Shown here: piece after piece, positions 42,346 to 52,044 of the stretch
Position numbering within the stretch: the stretch's first letter is position 1
How the letters are laid out: each line of letters opens with the position of its first letter
Source of the DNA: Sphaerisporangium siamense
Lineage (GTDB): Bacteria; Actinomycetota; Actinomycetes; Streptosporangiales; Streptosporangiaceae
NCBI RefSeq assembly: GCF_014205275.1
Contig: NZ_JACHND010000001.1
Coordinates: 7,502,001 to 7,566,000 of the forward strand
Direction of reading: 5' to 3'
Length of the DNA: 64,000 nucleotides
Position numbers and translations under genes: made by a program
The notes under the pieces: generated by a model
Seen by the model: only the letters and a program-made list of their open reading frames with translations
What the model was told of the DNA's origin: nothing
The model's database searches: none

Positions 42346-43343
42346 GCCCCGAGCGGGAGGACTCCTGGCTGAGGCTCGAAGACGCCAGCGCGATCGGCGC
42401 GGCCCGCAGGATGGCCACCGCGCTCGCCCGGGACAGGGGGTTCGACGACGAGCACGTCGGCCAGGTCGCCGTGGCGGTGAGCGAGGCCGCCTCGAACCTG
42501 GTCAAGCACGCCCGGGTCGGCTTGATGCTGATCCGCCCGCACCCGGGCGCCCTCGGGACGGTCGAGGTGATCTCGATCGACAGCGGCCCCGGCATGTCCG
42601 ACACCGTTGGACCGATCCGGGACGGCTATTCCACCACCGGCACGCTCGGCATCGGCCTCGGCGCGATCACCCGTCTGGCGGACTCCTACGACATCTACTC
42701 CCAGCCGGGCAAGGGAACCGTCCTGACCATGCTGTTCACGGCACGTGGCACGTCCGTCCCCGACACCGTGGCGTGCGGGCTGGGACGGCCCGTGGGCGAC
42801 GAGATCGTGAGCGGTGACGCGCTGGCCTTCGAGGAGACCCCCGACACGGTGACGGCCATCGTCTGCGACGGCCTCGGCCACGGCATCGGAGCGGCGGAGG
42901 CGTCGCGCGAGGCCGTCCGGGTCTTCCGCGCCGCCCCGGAGGTCACGCCGGTCTCGATGATCGAGCGCGTGCACCGCGCCCTCGGGCACACCCGGGGAGG
43001 CGCCGTGGCGGCGATCCACGTCGACAGGAGGTCGCGCGCGGTGACGTACGCCGGCATCGGGAACATCTCCGGGTGGATCGTCACGCCCACCGGGCGCCAG
43101 GGGATGCTGGCCATGCCGGGCATCGCCGGGCACAACGCCCGCCACATGCGGGAGTCCCGCTACGAGCTCCCCCCGCACGCCGTGATCGTGCTGCACTCCG
43201 ACGGGCTCACCGAGCGCTGGGACCTCGCCGCCTATCCCGGCCTGCTGCGCCACTCGGCGCACGTCATCGCCGGCACGCTGTTCCGCGACTCGGCCATCCG
43301 CCGGGACGACGCGAGCGTGCTCGTCATCCGGACCGGCCCATGA
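42333..43343 (+). CDS. Anti-sigma-kinase-like ATPase fused to an RsbX-like PP2C phosphatase
   Basis: The 336-residue fusion has an N-terminal GHKL domain (about 1-135; VSEAASNLVKHARVG, ISIDSGPGMSD, LGIGLGAITRLAD) and a C-terminal SpoIIE/PP2C-type domain (about 150-336; IVCDGLGHGIGAAEAS, YAGIGNISGW, VLHSDGLTERWD). Related fusions occur after rsbRST in many bacteria. The phosphatase half would dephosphorylate RsbR/RsbS and reset the stressosome, as RsbX does in Bacillus; the ATPase half may be a second RsbT-like kinase. The start overlaps rsbT and the stop overlaps the next start. Confidence 0.85.
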   Translation: MDPLGPEREDSWLRLEDASAIGAARRMATALARDRGFDDEHVGQVAVAVSEAASNLVKHARVGLMLIRPHPGALGTVEVISIDSGPGMSDTVGPIRDGYSTTGTLGIGLGAITRLADSYDIYSQPGKGTVLTMLFTARGTSVPDTVACGLGRPVGDEIVSGDALAFEETPDTVTAIVCDGLGHGIGAAEASREAVRVFRAAPEVTPVSMIERVHRALGHTRGGAVAAIHVDRRSRAVTYAGIGNISGWIVTPTGRQGMLAMPGIAGHNARHMRESRYELPPHAVIVLHSDGLTERWDLAAYPGLLRHSAHVIAGTLFRDSAIRRDDASVLVIRTGP

Positions 43344-44686
43344 CCCGCGAGCTGATCACCGTCGTCCTGGAGGACGACCACGCCGTGTTCGCGGTCCGGC
43401 AGGTGGGCCGTGACGTCGCCGAGGCCGTCGGCCTGGACGAGCTGGACCGCATCCGGGTGGGCACCGCGCTCAGCGAGGTGGGCCGTGAGATCGTCGCGGG
43501 CGGGCGCCGGGCGACGATCACTTTCCGCCTGGACGAGGGCGTGGGCCTCGTGCTGGAGCTGTCCTACTCGGAGGGCCCGCGCAAGGTCGCCGCCGCGGGG
43601 ATGCTGCTCGCGGGCCGTCTCATGGATACGGTGGACCACGATGACGGGACACGCCGGATCACCATGGTGAAAAGGGTTCCCGGGTCTCGCGACCTCGCCG
43701 AGGGGGCGCTGGGAGAGATCCGGGCGAGGCAGGGCGAGCTGACGCCCGCGGGCGTGCTGGAGGAGCTCCGGCAGCAGAACCGCGAGCTCGCCGCCGCGCT
43801 GGAGGACTCCCAGGAGCAGCGTCAGAACCTGCTGCGGCTCAACGCCGAGCTGGAGGAGACCAACCAGGGCGTCCTCGCACTGTACAACCAGCTCTCGGAG
43901 GAGCTGGAGGAGACCAACAGGGGCGTGGTCGCGCTGTACGCCGAGCTGGACGAGAAGTCCGCCCAGCTCCGCGAGGCCAGCGAGGCCAGAAACCGCTTCT
44001 GGGCCACGATCAGCCACGAGCTGCGCACCCCGCTGAACTCGATCATCGGCCTGGTACGGCTGCTGCTCGGGCCGGGCGGCGAGGATTTGAGCCAGGAGCA
44101 GCAGCTCCAGGTCGAGCTGATCGGCGGCTCCGCGCAGACGCTCCTGGCGCTGGTGGCCGAGCTGCTGGACATGGCCAAGGCCGAGTCGGGCCGCCTGACC
44201 CCGCAGCCGGCGGCCGTGGACGTCCCCGCGCTGGCCGACCGGCTGCGCATGACGCTGAACCCGACGAGCGCCGACCGGGTCCGCCTCACCGTCGACGTCC
44301 GCCGGGCGCCGCAGACGCTGACGACCGACGAGGTCCTGCTGTCGCGGGTGCTGCGCAACCTGATGTCCAACGCGCTGAAGTTCACCGAGGCGGGCGAGGT
44401 GAGCCTCACGGCCTACACCGACCACGGCGAGGTGGTGTTCGTGGTCGCCGACACCGGTATCGGCATCCCCGACGAGCTCCAGCAGCGCGTGTTCGAGGAG
44501 TTCTTCCAGATTCCCGGCCCCGTGCAGACACGGGCGCGCGGCACCGGACTCGGCCTGCCGTACGCGCGCAGGCTGGCCGAGGCGCTGGGCGGCACGCTGC
44601 AACTCACCAGCGTTCCGGGTGAGGGCACGACCGTCACCGTGCGGCTGCCGCTCGCCCCGGAAACCGAGACCCCCCAGACCGGTTAG
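43340..44686 (+). CDS. Soluble histidine kinase with an N-terminal RsbT-like domain and coiled coil
   Basis: A 448-residue cytoplasmic kinase. Residues about 1-110 resemble a degenerate RsbT/anti-sigma GHKL domain (GRDVAEAVGLDELDRIRVGT, ALSEVGREIVAGG). A coiled coil at about 140-220 contains a duplicated 23-residue-spaced motif (AELEETNQGVLALYNQL, EELEETNRGVVALYAEL). HisKA follows with FWATISHELRTPLNSIIG, then HATPase with LMSNALKF, DTGIGIPDE and GTGLGLPYARRL. It links phosphorelay signalling to the stressosome. No receiver is attached; the next gene encodes one. Start overlaps the previous stop as ATGA. Confidence 0.88.
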   Translation: MTRELITVVLEDDHAVFAVRQVGRDVAEAVGLDELDRIRVGTALSEVGREIVAGGRRATITFRLDEGVGLVLELSYSEGPRKVAAAGMLLAGRLMDTVDHDDGTRRITMVKRVPGSRDLAEGALGEIRARQGELTPAGVLEELRQQNRELAAALEDSQEQRQNLLRLNAELEETNQGVLALYNQLSEELEETNRGVVALYAELDEKSAQLREASEARNRFWATISHELRTPLNSIIGLVRLLLGPGGEDLSQEQQLQVELIGGSAQTLLALVAELLDMAKAESGRLTPQPAAVDVPALADRLRMTLNPTSADRVRLTVDVRRAPQTLTTDEVLLSRVLRNLMSNALKFTEAGEVSLTAYTDHGEVVFVVADTGIGIPDELQQRVFEEFFQIPGPVQTRARGTGLGLPYARRLAEALGGTLQLTSVPGEGTTVTVRLPLAPETETPQTG

Positions 44687-44775
44687 CCTCGGCGTTCCGG
44701 AGGCAGAACCCACCCGGACGCCACTCGGTGGCCGGTCTCAGGTACGCCCCGACCCGGTGCTATCAAAGAGGAACG

Positions 44776-46353
44776 ATGACTGAGAAACCAGGAACCATCT
44801 TGGTGGTGGACGACACCCCCACCAAGCGGTACATCCTGGGCAGCTGGCTGCGCAGGGCCGGGCATGACGTCGTGGAGGCCACCTGCGGCGAGGAGGCCCT
44901 CCGCCTGGTGCGGGCCGTCTCGCCCGACCTGGTGATCCTCGATGTGCGACTGCCCGACATCGACGGGTACGAGGTGTGCGAGCGGATCAAGGCCGACCCT
45001 CTCACCATGGCCATTCCGGTCATCCAGATCTCGGCGCACGCCATCGCCGTGGCCGACCGCGCGCACGGGCTCTACCGGGGCGCCGACGCCTACATGGCCG
45101 AGCCGATCGAGCCCGAGGAGTTCCTCGCGACCGTGCAGGCCGCGCTGCGCTACTACCGGGCGCGCCAGCGGGCCGAGCGCATGGCCAAGCGGCTCAGCGA
45201 GCTGACCAACGTCACGCTGCAGATGAGCGCGAGCACGACGTTCGACAGGCTGCTGCGGGTGGCGGTGGAGGGCACGTCCCAGATCCTGGACCGCAGGGCC
45301 GGGGCGCTGGCCATCGCCCTGGACGGCCGTATGCGCCGCTACACCGCGATCGAGCCGGGCGGCATGTCCAGGAGCCGCGGGGCCCCCGACGACAGCCTGG
45401 ACAAGGTGACGGCCGCGACGCTGGGCACCTCGGCGGGCACGGCCGAGTTCACCATGGCGCGGAACGACTGGCTGGGGATCATTCCCGACACCGACGTCGT
45501 CACGGGCATCACCGCCGTCGTCTCGCGCACCCGGTCCGAACGCCCGGCGGTGGTGCTCGGCGTGGACCGCTCGGAGCCGCTGGACTCCGACGAGCTGGAC
45601 ATCCTCAAGCAGCTCGGCCAGGCGCTGACGCTGGCCGTGGACGCGCTCCGCGCCTACGCCGAGGAGCACATGATCGCGCTCACCCTGCAGCGCAGCTTCC
45701 TGCCCTCCCACATCCCGCCCACGCCGGGGCTGGAGGTGGCGCTGCGCTACGAGCCCGCCATCGACAACGTGGAGGTGGGCGGAGACTTCTACGAGGTCAT
45801 GCGCCTCGGCGACCGGCTGCTCGTGGGCATCGGCGACGTGCAGGGGCATTCGCTGCACGCGGCGACGGTGATGGCCGAGCTGCGGCACGCCCTGCGCGCC
45901 CTGGTGGTGGAGGAGCAGGATCTCGGGCGTCTCATGGGGCGGCTGAACGACGTGCTCCGCCGCTACCACCCCTCGATGACCGCGACGGTGTGCCTGCTGC
46001 TGATCGACGTGGCGAGCGGCGTGGTCGAGATCGCCAACGCCGGGCACATCCCGCCGATCATCGTGGCCGACGGCGAGGCCCACTACCACGACTGGGGCAA
46101 CCTGCTGATCGGCGCCGCCCCCGAGGAGTACCGGGTGGACCGGCTGAAGCTCCCCGGGAACGGCGCCCTTCTCATGTTCACCGACGGCCTGATCGAGGAC
46201 CGGGACGTGCCGCTCGACCAGAGCCTGGAGGTCGTGCGGAGCATCGCCGAGTCCTTCGACCGGGACCTGGAGATGTTCTGCGACCGCCTGATCGCGCACT
46301 TCGGGGCCCGGGAGGACGACGTGGCCATCGTCGCCCTCCGGCGGACCGGCTGA
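44776..46353 (+). CDS. Receiver-GAF-PP2C (RsbU-like) phosphatase, output of the stressosome operon
   Basis: A 525-residue protein. The receiver domain (about 1-120) has LVVDDTPTKRYILG and the phospho-Asp in LVILDVRLPDIDGYEV. A GAF-like domain (about 150-300) follows. The C-terminal SpoIIE/PP2C domain (about 320-520) contains VEVGGDFYEVM, GIGDVQGHSLHAA, EIANAGHIPP and LMFTDGLIEDR, the metal-binding acidic residues included. It likely receives phosphate from the upstream kinase and dephosphorylates an anti-anti-sigma factor. GAGGA precedes the ATG by 3 bases. The anti-sigma/sigma pair is not in this window. Confidence 0.9.
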   Translation: MTEKPGTILVVDDTPTKRYILGSWLRRAGHDVVEATCGEEALRLVRAVSPDLVILDVRLPDIDGYEVCERIKADPLTMAIPVIQISAHAIAVADRAHGLYRGADAYMAEPIEPEEFLATVQAALRYYRARQRAERMAKRLSELTNVTLQMSASTTFDRLLRVAVEGTSQILDRRAGALAIALDGRMRRYTAIEPGGMSRSRGAPDDSLDKVTAATLGTSAGTAEFTMARNDWLGIIPDTDVVTGITAVVSRTRSERPAVVLGVDRSEPLDSDELDILKQLGQALTLAVDALRAYAEEHMIALTLQRSFLPSHIPPTPGLEVALRYEPAIDNVEVGGDFYEVMRLGDRLLVGIGDVQGHSLHAATVMAELRHALRALVVEEQDLGRLMGRLNDVLRRYHPSMTATVCLLLIDVASGVVEIANAGHIPPIIVADGEAHYHDWGNLLIGAAPEEYRVDRLKLPGNGALLMFTDGLIEDRDVPLDQSLEVVRSIAESFDRDLEMFCDRLIAHFGAREDDVAIVALRRTG

Positions 46354-46360
46354 CGGCGGG

Positions 46361-47770
46361 TCAGACGACGGTCTCGACGGGCTTTCCCGTGCGGTCGAGC
46401 TCGGAATAGAGACCGGCCGGAACCCGGGCCCGCAGCACCGTGCCGTCGGCGGTGTGGTCGATCGACAGCACCTCGCCCTCCTTGTGCGCCCGGGAGATGA
46501 GATCGCCCCGGTCGTACGGCACGAGCATGTGGACCTCGTGGTCCAGGTGTGGCAGTTCCCGCTCGATCACGGCGAGCAGCTCGTCGATGCCCGCCCCGGT
46601 GCGGGCGGACACGACCACGCTGTGCCGCTCGCGGGTGGCCAGGCGGGCCAGCACCACCGGGTCGGCGGCGTCGGCCTTGTTGACCACCACGATCTCGGGG
46701 ATGTGGCTCACGCCGTCGAGGTCGGCCAGGACCTCGCGGACGGCGGCGAGCTGGGACTCGGGGTCCGGATGCGAGCCGTCCACGACGTGCAGGATCAGGT
46801 CGGCGTCGGCGACCTCCTCCAGCGTGGAGCGGAAGGCCTCGACGAGCTGGTGCGGCAGGTGGCGGACGAAGCCGACGGTGTCGGCGATCGTGAACAGCCT
46901 GCCGTCCGGCGTGCGGGCCCGGCGGACGGTCGGGTCGAGGGTGGCGAACAGGGCGTCCTCCACCAGGACTCCGGCGCCCGTGAGACGGTTCAGCAGCGAG
47001 GACTTGCCGGCGTTGGTGTAGCCGGCGATGGCCACGGCCGGGACCTCGCGCCGCGCCCTGCGCGAACGCATGGTCTCGCGGGCGGTGGACATGCCGCCGA
47101 TCTGCCGGCGCAGCTTGGCCATGCGCTCGCGGATGCGGCGGCGGTCCAGCTCGATCTTCGTCTCACCGGGGCCGCGGCCTCCGATGCCCACGCCGCCGGC
47201 GGCGCGGCCGCCGACCTGGCGGGACAGGTTGCCACCCCAGCCGCGCAGGCGCGGCAGCAGGTAGCTGAGCTGGGCCAGCTCGACCTGCGCCTTGCCCTCG
47301 CGGCTCTTGGCATGCTGGGCGAAGATGTCGAGGATCAGGGCCGTGCGGTCGATGACCTTGACCTTGACGACCTCTTCGAGCTGGCGCAGCTGACCGGGCG
47401 TGAGCTCGCCGTCGCAGATCACGGTGTCGGCGCCGCTGGAGGCGACGATGTCGCGCAGCTCGGCGGCCTTGCCGGATCCGATGTAGGTGGCGGAGTCGGG
47501 GCGCTGGCGCCGCTGGATCAGGCCCTCCAGGACCTGCGATCCCGCGGTCTCGGCCAGGAGCCTCAGCTCCTGCAGGGAGTTCTCCGCGTCGACGACGGTG
47601 CCGGTGGTCCACACCCCGACCAGGACCACCCGCTCCAGGCGGAGCCGGCGGTACTCGACCTCGGTGACGTCCTCAAGCTCGGTGGACAGTCCGGCGACCC
47701 GCCGGAGCGCCTGCCGGTCGTCGAGGTCGTAGTCGCCGGCGGCGAGGTGTTCGTAGGACTCGTTGGACAT
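46361..47770 (-). CDS. hflX: Ribosome-associated GTPase HflX
   Basis: The 469-residue GTPase has the N-terminal HflX domain (SATYIGSGKAAELRDIV, CDGELTPGQLRQLEE), a linker coiled coil (KIELDRRRIRERMAKLRR) and the G domain with GYTNAGKSSLLNRLTG (G1), FATLDPTVRR (G2), ADTVGFVRHLP (G3) and VVNKADA (G4). HflX splits stalled 70S ribosomes under stress. It converges with the phosphatase gene, 7 bases apart. In many actinomycetes it lies near dapF and miaA; here 15 kb of other genes intervene. Confidence 0.95.
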   Translation of the reverse strand: MSNESYEHLAAGDYDLDDRQALRRVAGLSTELEDVTEVEYRRLRLERVVLVGVWTTGTVVDAENSLQELRLLAETAGSQVLEGLIQRRQRPDSATYIGSGKAAELRDIVASSGADTVICDGELTPGQLRQLEEVVKVKVIDRTALILDIFAQHAKSREGKAQVELAQLSYLLPRLRGWGGNLSRQVGGRAAGGVGIGGRGPGETKIELDRRRIRERMAKLRRQIGGMSTARETMRSRRARREVPAVAIAGYTNAGKSSLLNRLTGAGVLVEDALFATLDPTVRRARTPDGRLFTIADTVGFVRHLPHQLVEAFRSTLEEVADADLILHVVDGSHPDPESQLAAVREVLADLDGVSHIPEIVVVNKADAADPVVLARLATRERHSVVVSARTGAGIDELLAVIERELPHLDHEVHMLVPYDRGDLISRAHKEGEVLSIDHTADGTVLRARVPAGLYSELDRTGKPVETVV

Positions 47771-47984
47771 ATACGTCTTCTCTGTGGTTATGGTCGCGCT
47801 CCTCGGCGCTCGTGGGGCTCACCGTTACGCACAGTTCAACACGGGGACCCCGTTGTTGTCTTCCCTTACGATCGTGCCACGCGGACCTCGTCGATTCACC
47901 TTGTTATCCGCACAGATCACCGCGAAGCAGACGTTACCCACCGACCACCGAGCATTCCCCCCGGCGGAGCACGGCGCCGCCGCG
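47771..47984. other. hflX upstream region
   Basis: No gene supported. It includes the hflX promoter region and the 3' side of the following lipoprotein gene, which reads in the same direction. Confidence 0.5.
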
Positions 47985-48773
47985 TCAGCCCTTGAGCACC
48001 TTGGCCTCGCCGGACCCCGTCTGCACCATGATCCTGCGCGGCGACGCCGGGTCGTTGGCGACCTGCATGGTGTGGTCGCCGGAACCGGTGGTGAGGCTCA
48101 CGTGGTAGGTGTTCTGCGGCACGTGCACGATGCCGTCCCCCGAGCCGGTCCCGATCCGCACGTACTCGGGGACGCTGGTGAAGCGCAGCTCCACGTCGCC
48201 GGACCCGCTGTCGGCCTCCGCGTACGTGGCGCCGAGCCCGCGCGCGTCGACGGCGCCGGATCCGGTCTTGGCGTCGACCCGGCCGGACAGGGCGCGCAGG
48301 GTGATGTCGCCCGACCCGGCCTCCAGCTTCACGTTGAGCCCGCGCGGGACCTCGACCTTGTAGTCGACCCCGCACGTCCAGCCGCCGTTATCGCAGGTGA
48401 AGCCGAGCTTGAGCGTGTCGCCGTCCATCGGGTGCTTGGTCTTCGGCTTCTCGCTCTTCCAGTGCAGCGTCTCGGTGACGCGCACCCCCGTGCGCGCGGA
48501 CTCGGTCACCACGATGTCGCCCGCGCCCCCCTCGACGCGCAGCAGGCCGATCCGGCCGGTCACGTCGTAGGTCTCGGTCGCCTGCTTGGTGGGCCCGGCG
48601 ATGTTCTCCAGGCCGCAGGCGCCGAGCAGCAGTCCCGCGCCGAGCACGAGCCCGGCGGCCATCATCGGCCGCGCGCGTCCCCGCGGGGGGCGCGGCCCCC
48701 GTCCGGAGCCGGGGGAACCCTCCGGGTCGCCGGGGGACTCGGAGGACGGCTCGGAGGACAACGTCTTCGTCAT
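47985..48773 (-). CDS. Lipoprotein with GSGD beta-repeats (DUF4097-like putative adhesin)
   Basis: The 262-residue protein has a Pro/Ser-rich start, then a lipoprotein signal (GLVLGAGLLLGACGLE; lipobox LGAC). The mature part is a DUF4097-type right-handed beta-helix with six regularly spaced turns: EAGSGDITL, KTGSGAVDA, DSGSGDVEL, GTGSGDGIV, TTGSGDHTM and QTGSGEAKV, about 20 residues apart. Such proteins are surface-exposed and of unknown function. Two Cys (TCDNGGWTCG) could form a disulfide. It diverges from the glyoxylate operon. Confidence 0.85.
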   Translation of the reverse strand: MTKTLSSEPSSESPGDPEGSPGSGRGPRPPRGRARPMMAAGLVLGAGLLLGACGLENIAGPTKQATETYDVTGRIGLLRVEGGAGDIVVTESARTGVRVTETLHWKSEKPKTKHPMDGDTLKLGFTCDNGGWTCGVDYKVEVPRGLNVKLEAGSGDITLRALSGRVDAKTGSGAVDARGLGATYAEADSGSGDVELRFTSVPEYVRIGTGSGDGIVHVPQNTYHVSLTTGSGDHTMQVANDPASPRRIMVQTGSGEAKVLKG

Positions 48774-48859
48774 GCTCCAAGCCTGCCGCCCGGCGTGTCC
48801 CGCGCCCATCGGGGAACGCCCCGAGACAGCCCTTAGGGATCCCTCAGGGGCACCCGGCG

Positions 48860-48888
48860 TTGACCCCTGAGCCGTCGCTCGGTAGCGT
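48860..48888 (+). promoter_or_regulatory. Promoter of the glyoxylate/glycolate operon
   Basis: TTGACC (48860-48865), 17 bases, then TAGCGT (48883-48888). Spacing and sequence fit the actinomycete housekeeping promoter. The predicted transcription start, near 48895, falls inside the first of two palindromes. Confidence 0.75.
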
Positions 48889-48891
48889 CGA

Positions 48892-48927
48892 TTCCGTAAT
48901 TCAGAACTCTTTTTCCATATTGTGGAA
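48892..48927. promoter_or_regulatory. Double IclR-type operator upstream of malate synthase
   Basis: Site 1 is TTCCGTAATTCAGAA (48892-48906; one mismatch in symmetry). Site 2 is TTCCATATTGTGGAA (48913-48927; perfectly symmetric 5-bp arms). Their starts are 21 bp apart, two helical turns. TTCC-n-GGAA palindromes are typical of IclR-family regulators, and an iclR gene is the last gene of this operon. The sites cover the predicted transcription start and the leader, a position suited to repression. Confidence 0.75.
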
Positions 48928-48945
48928 GTCCTGGAAAGGATGGCC

Positions 48946-50535
48946 ATGGACGGCGTTGAGATCACCGGCCCTCGGCTGGACCGCTTCGACGAGATCCTCT
49001 CCCCCGAGGCCCTGACCTTCGTCGCCACCCTGCAGCGCGAGTTCGACGGCCGGCGCCGCGAGCTGCTGGAGGCGCGGCAGGCACGCCAGGCCGAGCTGTC
49101 CTCGGGCGGCACCCTGGACTTCCTGCCGGAGACCAAGGCGATCCGCGAGGACGAGGCCTGGCGCGTGGCGCCGCCCGCCCCCGGCCTGGTGGACCGCCGC
49201 GTCGAGATCACCGGCCCCGTCGACCGCAAGATGACCGTCAACGCGCTCAACTCCGGGGCCAAGGTCTGGCTCGCCGACTTCGAGGACGCCAACTCCCCGC
49301 TGTGGGAGAACGTCGTCAACGGCCAGCTCAACCTGCGCGACGCGCTCGACCGCACGATCGACTTCGAGACCGGCGGCAAGCGGTACGCGCTGCGCCCCGA
49401 CGACGAGCTGGCCACCGTCGTGGTCCGCCCCCGGGGCTGGCACCTCACCGAGAAGCACGTCCTGGTGGACGGCGCGCCGTTCTCGGCCTCGCTGTTCGAC
49501 TTCGGGCTCTACTTCTTCCACTGCGCCCGCCGCCAGCTCGACAAGGGCCGCGGGCCGTACTTCTACCTCCCCAAGATGGAGTCCCACCTGGAGGCCCGCC
49601 TCTGGAACGACGTGTTCACCCGGGCGCAGGAGCTGCTCGGCGTGCCGTACGGGACGATCCGGGCGACCGTGCTGATCGAGACCTACCCGGCGGCGTTCGA
49701 GATGGAGGAGATCCTCTACGAGCTGCGCGACCACTCGGCGGGCCTCAACGCGGGCCGGTGGGACTACCTGTTCAGCGTGATCAAGAAGTTCCGCACCCGG
49801 GGCCGGGAGTTCCTGCTGCCCGAGCGCAACGCGGTGACGATGACCGCCCCCTTCATGCGCGCCTACACCGAGCTGCTGGTCCGCACCTGCCACCGGCGCG
49901 GGGCGCACGCGATCGGCGGCATGGCGGCGTTCATCCCCTCCCGCCGCGACCCCGAGGTCAACAAGGTGGCGCTGGAGAAGGTGCGCGCCGACAAGACGCG
50001 CGAGTCGGGCGACGGCTTCGACGGCTCCTGGGTCGCCCACCCCGACCTGGTGCCGATCTGCCGCGAGGTGTTCGACTCGGTGCTCGGCGATGAGCCCAAC
50101 CAGCTCGGACGGCTCCGCGAGGACGTCTCGGTGTCGGCGGGCGAGCTGCTGGCGGTCGCCGAGACGCCGGGCGACATCACCGAGGCCGGCCTGCGCAACA
50201 ACGTGGACGTGGCCCTGCGCTACCTGGCCGCCTGGATGGGCGGCAGCGGGGCGGTCGCCATCCACAACCTGATGGAGGACGCCGCCACCGCCGAGATCTC
50301 CCGCTCGCAGATCTGGCAGTGGATCCACAACGGCATCGAGCTGGCCGACACCGGCGAGATCGTCACCCGCGAGATGGCCGAGCGCGTCATCGCCGAGGAG
50401 CTCGCCAAGATCGGCGAGCAGCCCGGGTTCGACGAGCCCCTGTACCGGCAGGCCGCCGAACTGTTCCGGGAGGTCGCGCTGGACGACGACTTCGCCGAGT
50501 TCCTGACCCTGCCCGCCTACGCCCGCATGCCATGA
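48946..50535 (+). CDS. aceB: Malate synthase A
   Basis: The 529-residue enzyme condenses glyoxylate and acetyl-CoA to malate. Conserved segments are [44 protein letters not shown]-like sequence, [35 protein letters not shown], the signature [17 protein letters not shown], and [10 protein letters not shown] near the end. I chose the ATG at 48946 because GGAAAGG lies 6 bases upstream; an ATG six bases earlier is possible. The stop overlaps the glcD start (ATGA), so glyoxylate made by glycolate oxidase is directly channelled into this step. No isocitrate lyase is present. Confidence 0.95.
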   Translation: MDGVEITGPRLDRFDEILSPEALTFVATLQREFDGRRRELLEARQARQAELSSGGTLDFLPETKAIREDEAWRVAPPAPGLVDRRVEITGPVDRKMTVNALNSGAKVWLADFEDANSPLWENVVNGQLNLRDALDRTIDFETGGKRYALRPDDELATVVVRPRGWHLTEKHVLVDGAPFSASLFDFGLYFFHCARRQLDKGRGPYFYLPKMESHLEARLWNDVFTRAQELLGVPYGTIRATVLIETYPAAFEMEEILYELRDHSAGLNAGRWDYLFSVIKKFRTRGREFLLPERNAVTMTAPFMRAYTELLVRTCHRRGAHAIGGMAAFIPSRRDPEVNKVALEKVRADKTRESGDGFDGSWVAHPDLVPICREVFDSVLGDEPNQLGRLREDVSVSAGELLAVAETPGDITEAGLRNNVDVALRYLAAWMGGSGAVAIHNLMEDAATAEISRSQIWQWIHNGIELADTGEIVTREMAERVIAEELAKIGEQPGFDEPLYRQAAELFREVALDDDFAEFLTLPAYARMP

Positions 50536-51995
50536 CCACCGGCCCCGCCGCCCTGCCCGGCCTGACCGCCCGCCTGCTGGAGCTGCTGGGCCCCGGCGGG
50601 GTGATCACCGACCCGGTGCGGCTGCGCACCTACGAGTGCGACGGGCTGACCTACCACCGGGCCACGCCGGGCGTGGTCGTGCTGCCGGAGACCGCCGCGC
50701 AGGTCGCGGCGGTCGTCCGGGCGTGCCACGAGACCGGCACGCCGTTCGTCGCGCGCGGATCGGGCACCGGCCTGTCCGGCGGCGCCCTGCCGCGCACGGA
50801 CGGCGTGCTCATCGTGACCTCGCGGATGCGCCGGATCCTGGAACTGGACATCCCCAACCGGCGGGCCGTCGTGGAACCCGGCGTCACCAACCTGGCGATC
50901 AGCGAGGCGGCCCGGCCGTACGGCTACTATTACGCGCCCGATCCGTCCAGCCAGCAGATCTGCACGATCGGGGGCAACGTCGCGGAGAACTCCGGCGGCG
51001 CGCACTGCCTGAAGCACGGCTTCACGGTCAACCACGTGCTCGCGATCGAGCTGGTCACCCCCGAGGGCGACATCGTGACGCTCGACGCCATGGACCCCGG
51101 GTACGACCTGCTCGGCGCGTTCATCGGCTCGGAGGGCACGCTCGGCATCGCCACGAAGGTCACCGTCCGGCTGTCGCGCGAACCGGAGACCGTGACGACG
51201 CTGCTCGCCGCGTTCCCCGACGTGGAGTCCGGCGGGGTGGCGGTGTCGGCGGTCATCGGCGCGGGCGTCCTGCCGGCGGCGATCGAGATGATGGACGCGC
51301 TGGCCATCGAGGCGGCCGAGGCCGCGGTGCGGTGCGACTACCCGCCCGGGGCCGGGGCCGTGCTGATCGTCGAGCTGGACGGCCCCGCGGCCGAGGTCGC
51401 CCACGAGTTCGCCCAGGTGGAGCGCCTGTGCCGCGAGAGCGGGGCGTTCGAGATGCGCGTGGCCGACGACCCGGCGCGGCGCGCGGCGATCTGGAAGGGC
51501 CGCAAGTCGGCGTTCGCGGCCGTCGGGCGGATCAGCCCCGCCTACCTCGTGCAGGACGGCGTCGTGCCGAGGACGGCGCTGCCCGCGGTGCTGGCGGGCA
51601 TCGAGGAGCTGTCGGCGCGGTACGGCATCCGCGTGGCCAACGTCTTCCACGCCGGGGACGGCAACCTGCACCCGCTGGTGCTGTTCGACGACGCGGAGGA
51701 GGGCGCGGCCGAGCGCGCCGAGATCGTGTCCGGGGAGATCCTGGACCTGTGCCTGCGGTACGGCGGGTCGATCACCGGGGAGCACGGGGTGGGCGTGGAC
51801 AAGTCCCGATATATGCCGAAGATGTTCACCGCGGAGGAGCTGGACACGATGCAGCTCGTCCGCTGCGCCTTCGACCCCGCCGGCCTGTCCAACCCCGGCA
51901 AGATCTTCCCCACGCCCCGGCTGTGCGGGGAGGCCCCCGGGGTGCGTAAGGGCGTACACCCTCTGGTGGCCTCCGGAGAGGCGGACCTGTTCTGA
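50532..51995 (+). CDS. glcD: Glycolate oxidase FAD-binding subunit GlcD
   Basis: The 487-residue flavoprotein has the FAD_binding_4 domain ([53 protein letters not shown]) and the FAD-oxidase C domain ([36 protein letters not shown]). Of the two FAD subunits of glycolate oxidase, this is the catalytic one. It oxidises glycolate (or a related 2-hydroxy acid such as D-lactate) to glyoxylate. It overlaps aceB by 4 bases. glcE follows after 49 bases. Confidence 0.92.
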   Translation: MTTGPAALPGLTARLLELLGPGGVITDPVRLRTYECDGLTYHRATPGVVVLPETAAQVAAVVRACHETGTPFVARGSGTGLSGGALPRTDGVLIVTSRMRRILELDIPNRRAVVEPGVTNLAISEAARPYGYYYAPDPSSQQICTIGGNVAENSGGAHCLKHGFTVNHVLAIELVTPEGDIVTLDAMDPGYDLLGAFIGSEGTLGIATKVTVRLSREPETVTTLLAAFPDVESGGVAVSAVIGAGVLPAAIEMMDALAIEAAEAAVRCDYPPGAGAVLIVELDGPAAEVAHEFAQVERLCRESGAFEMRVADDPARRAAIWKGRKSAFAAVGRISPAYLVQDGVVPRTALPAVLAGIEELSARYGIRVANVFHAGDGNLHPLVLFDDAEEGAAERAEIVSGEILDLCLRYGGSITGEHGVGVDKSRYMPKMFTAEELDTMQLVRCAFDPAGLSNPGKIFPTPRLCGEAPGVRKGVHPLVASGEADLF

Positions 51996-52044
51996 TGCGG
52001 CCCCTCCCCCCGTCCCCCGGTCCCGCGCGCGGCGGGAGCCGGTC

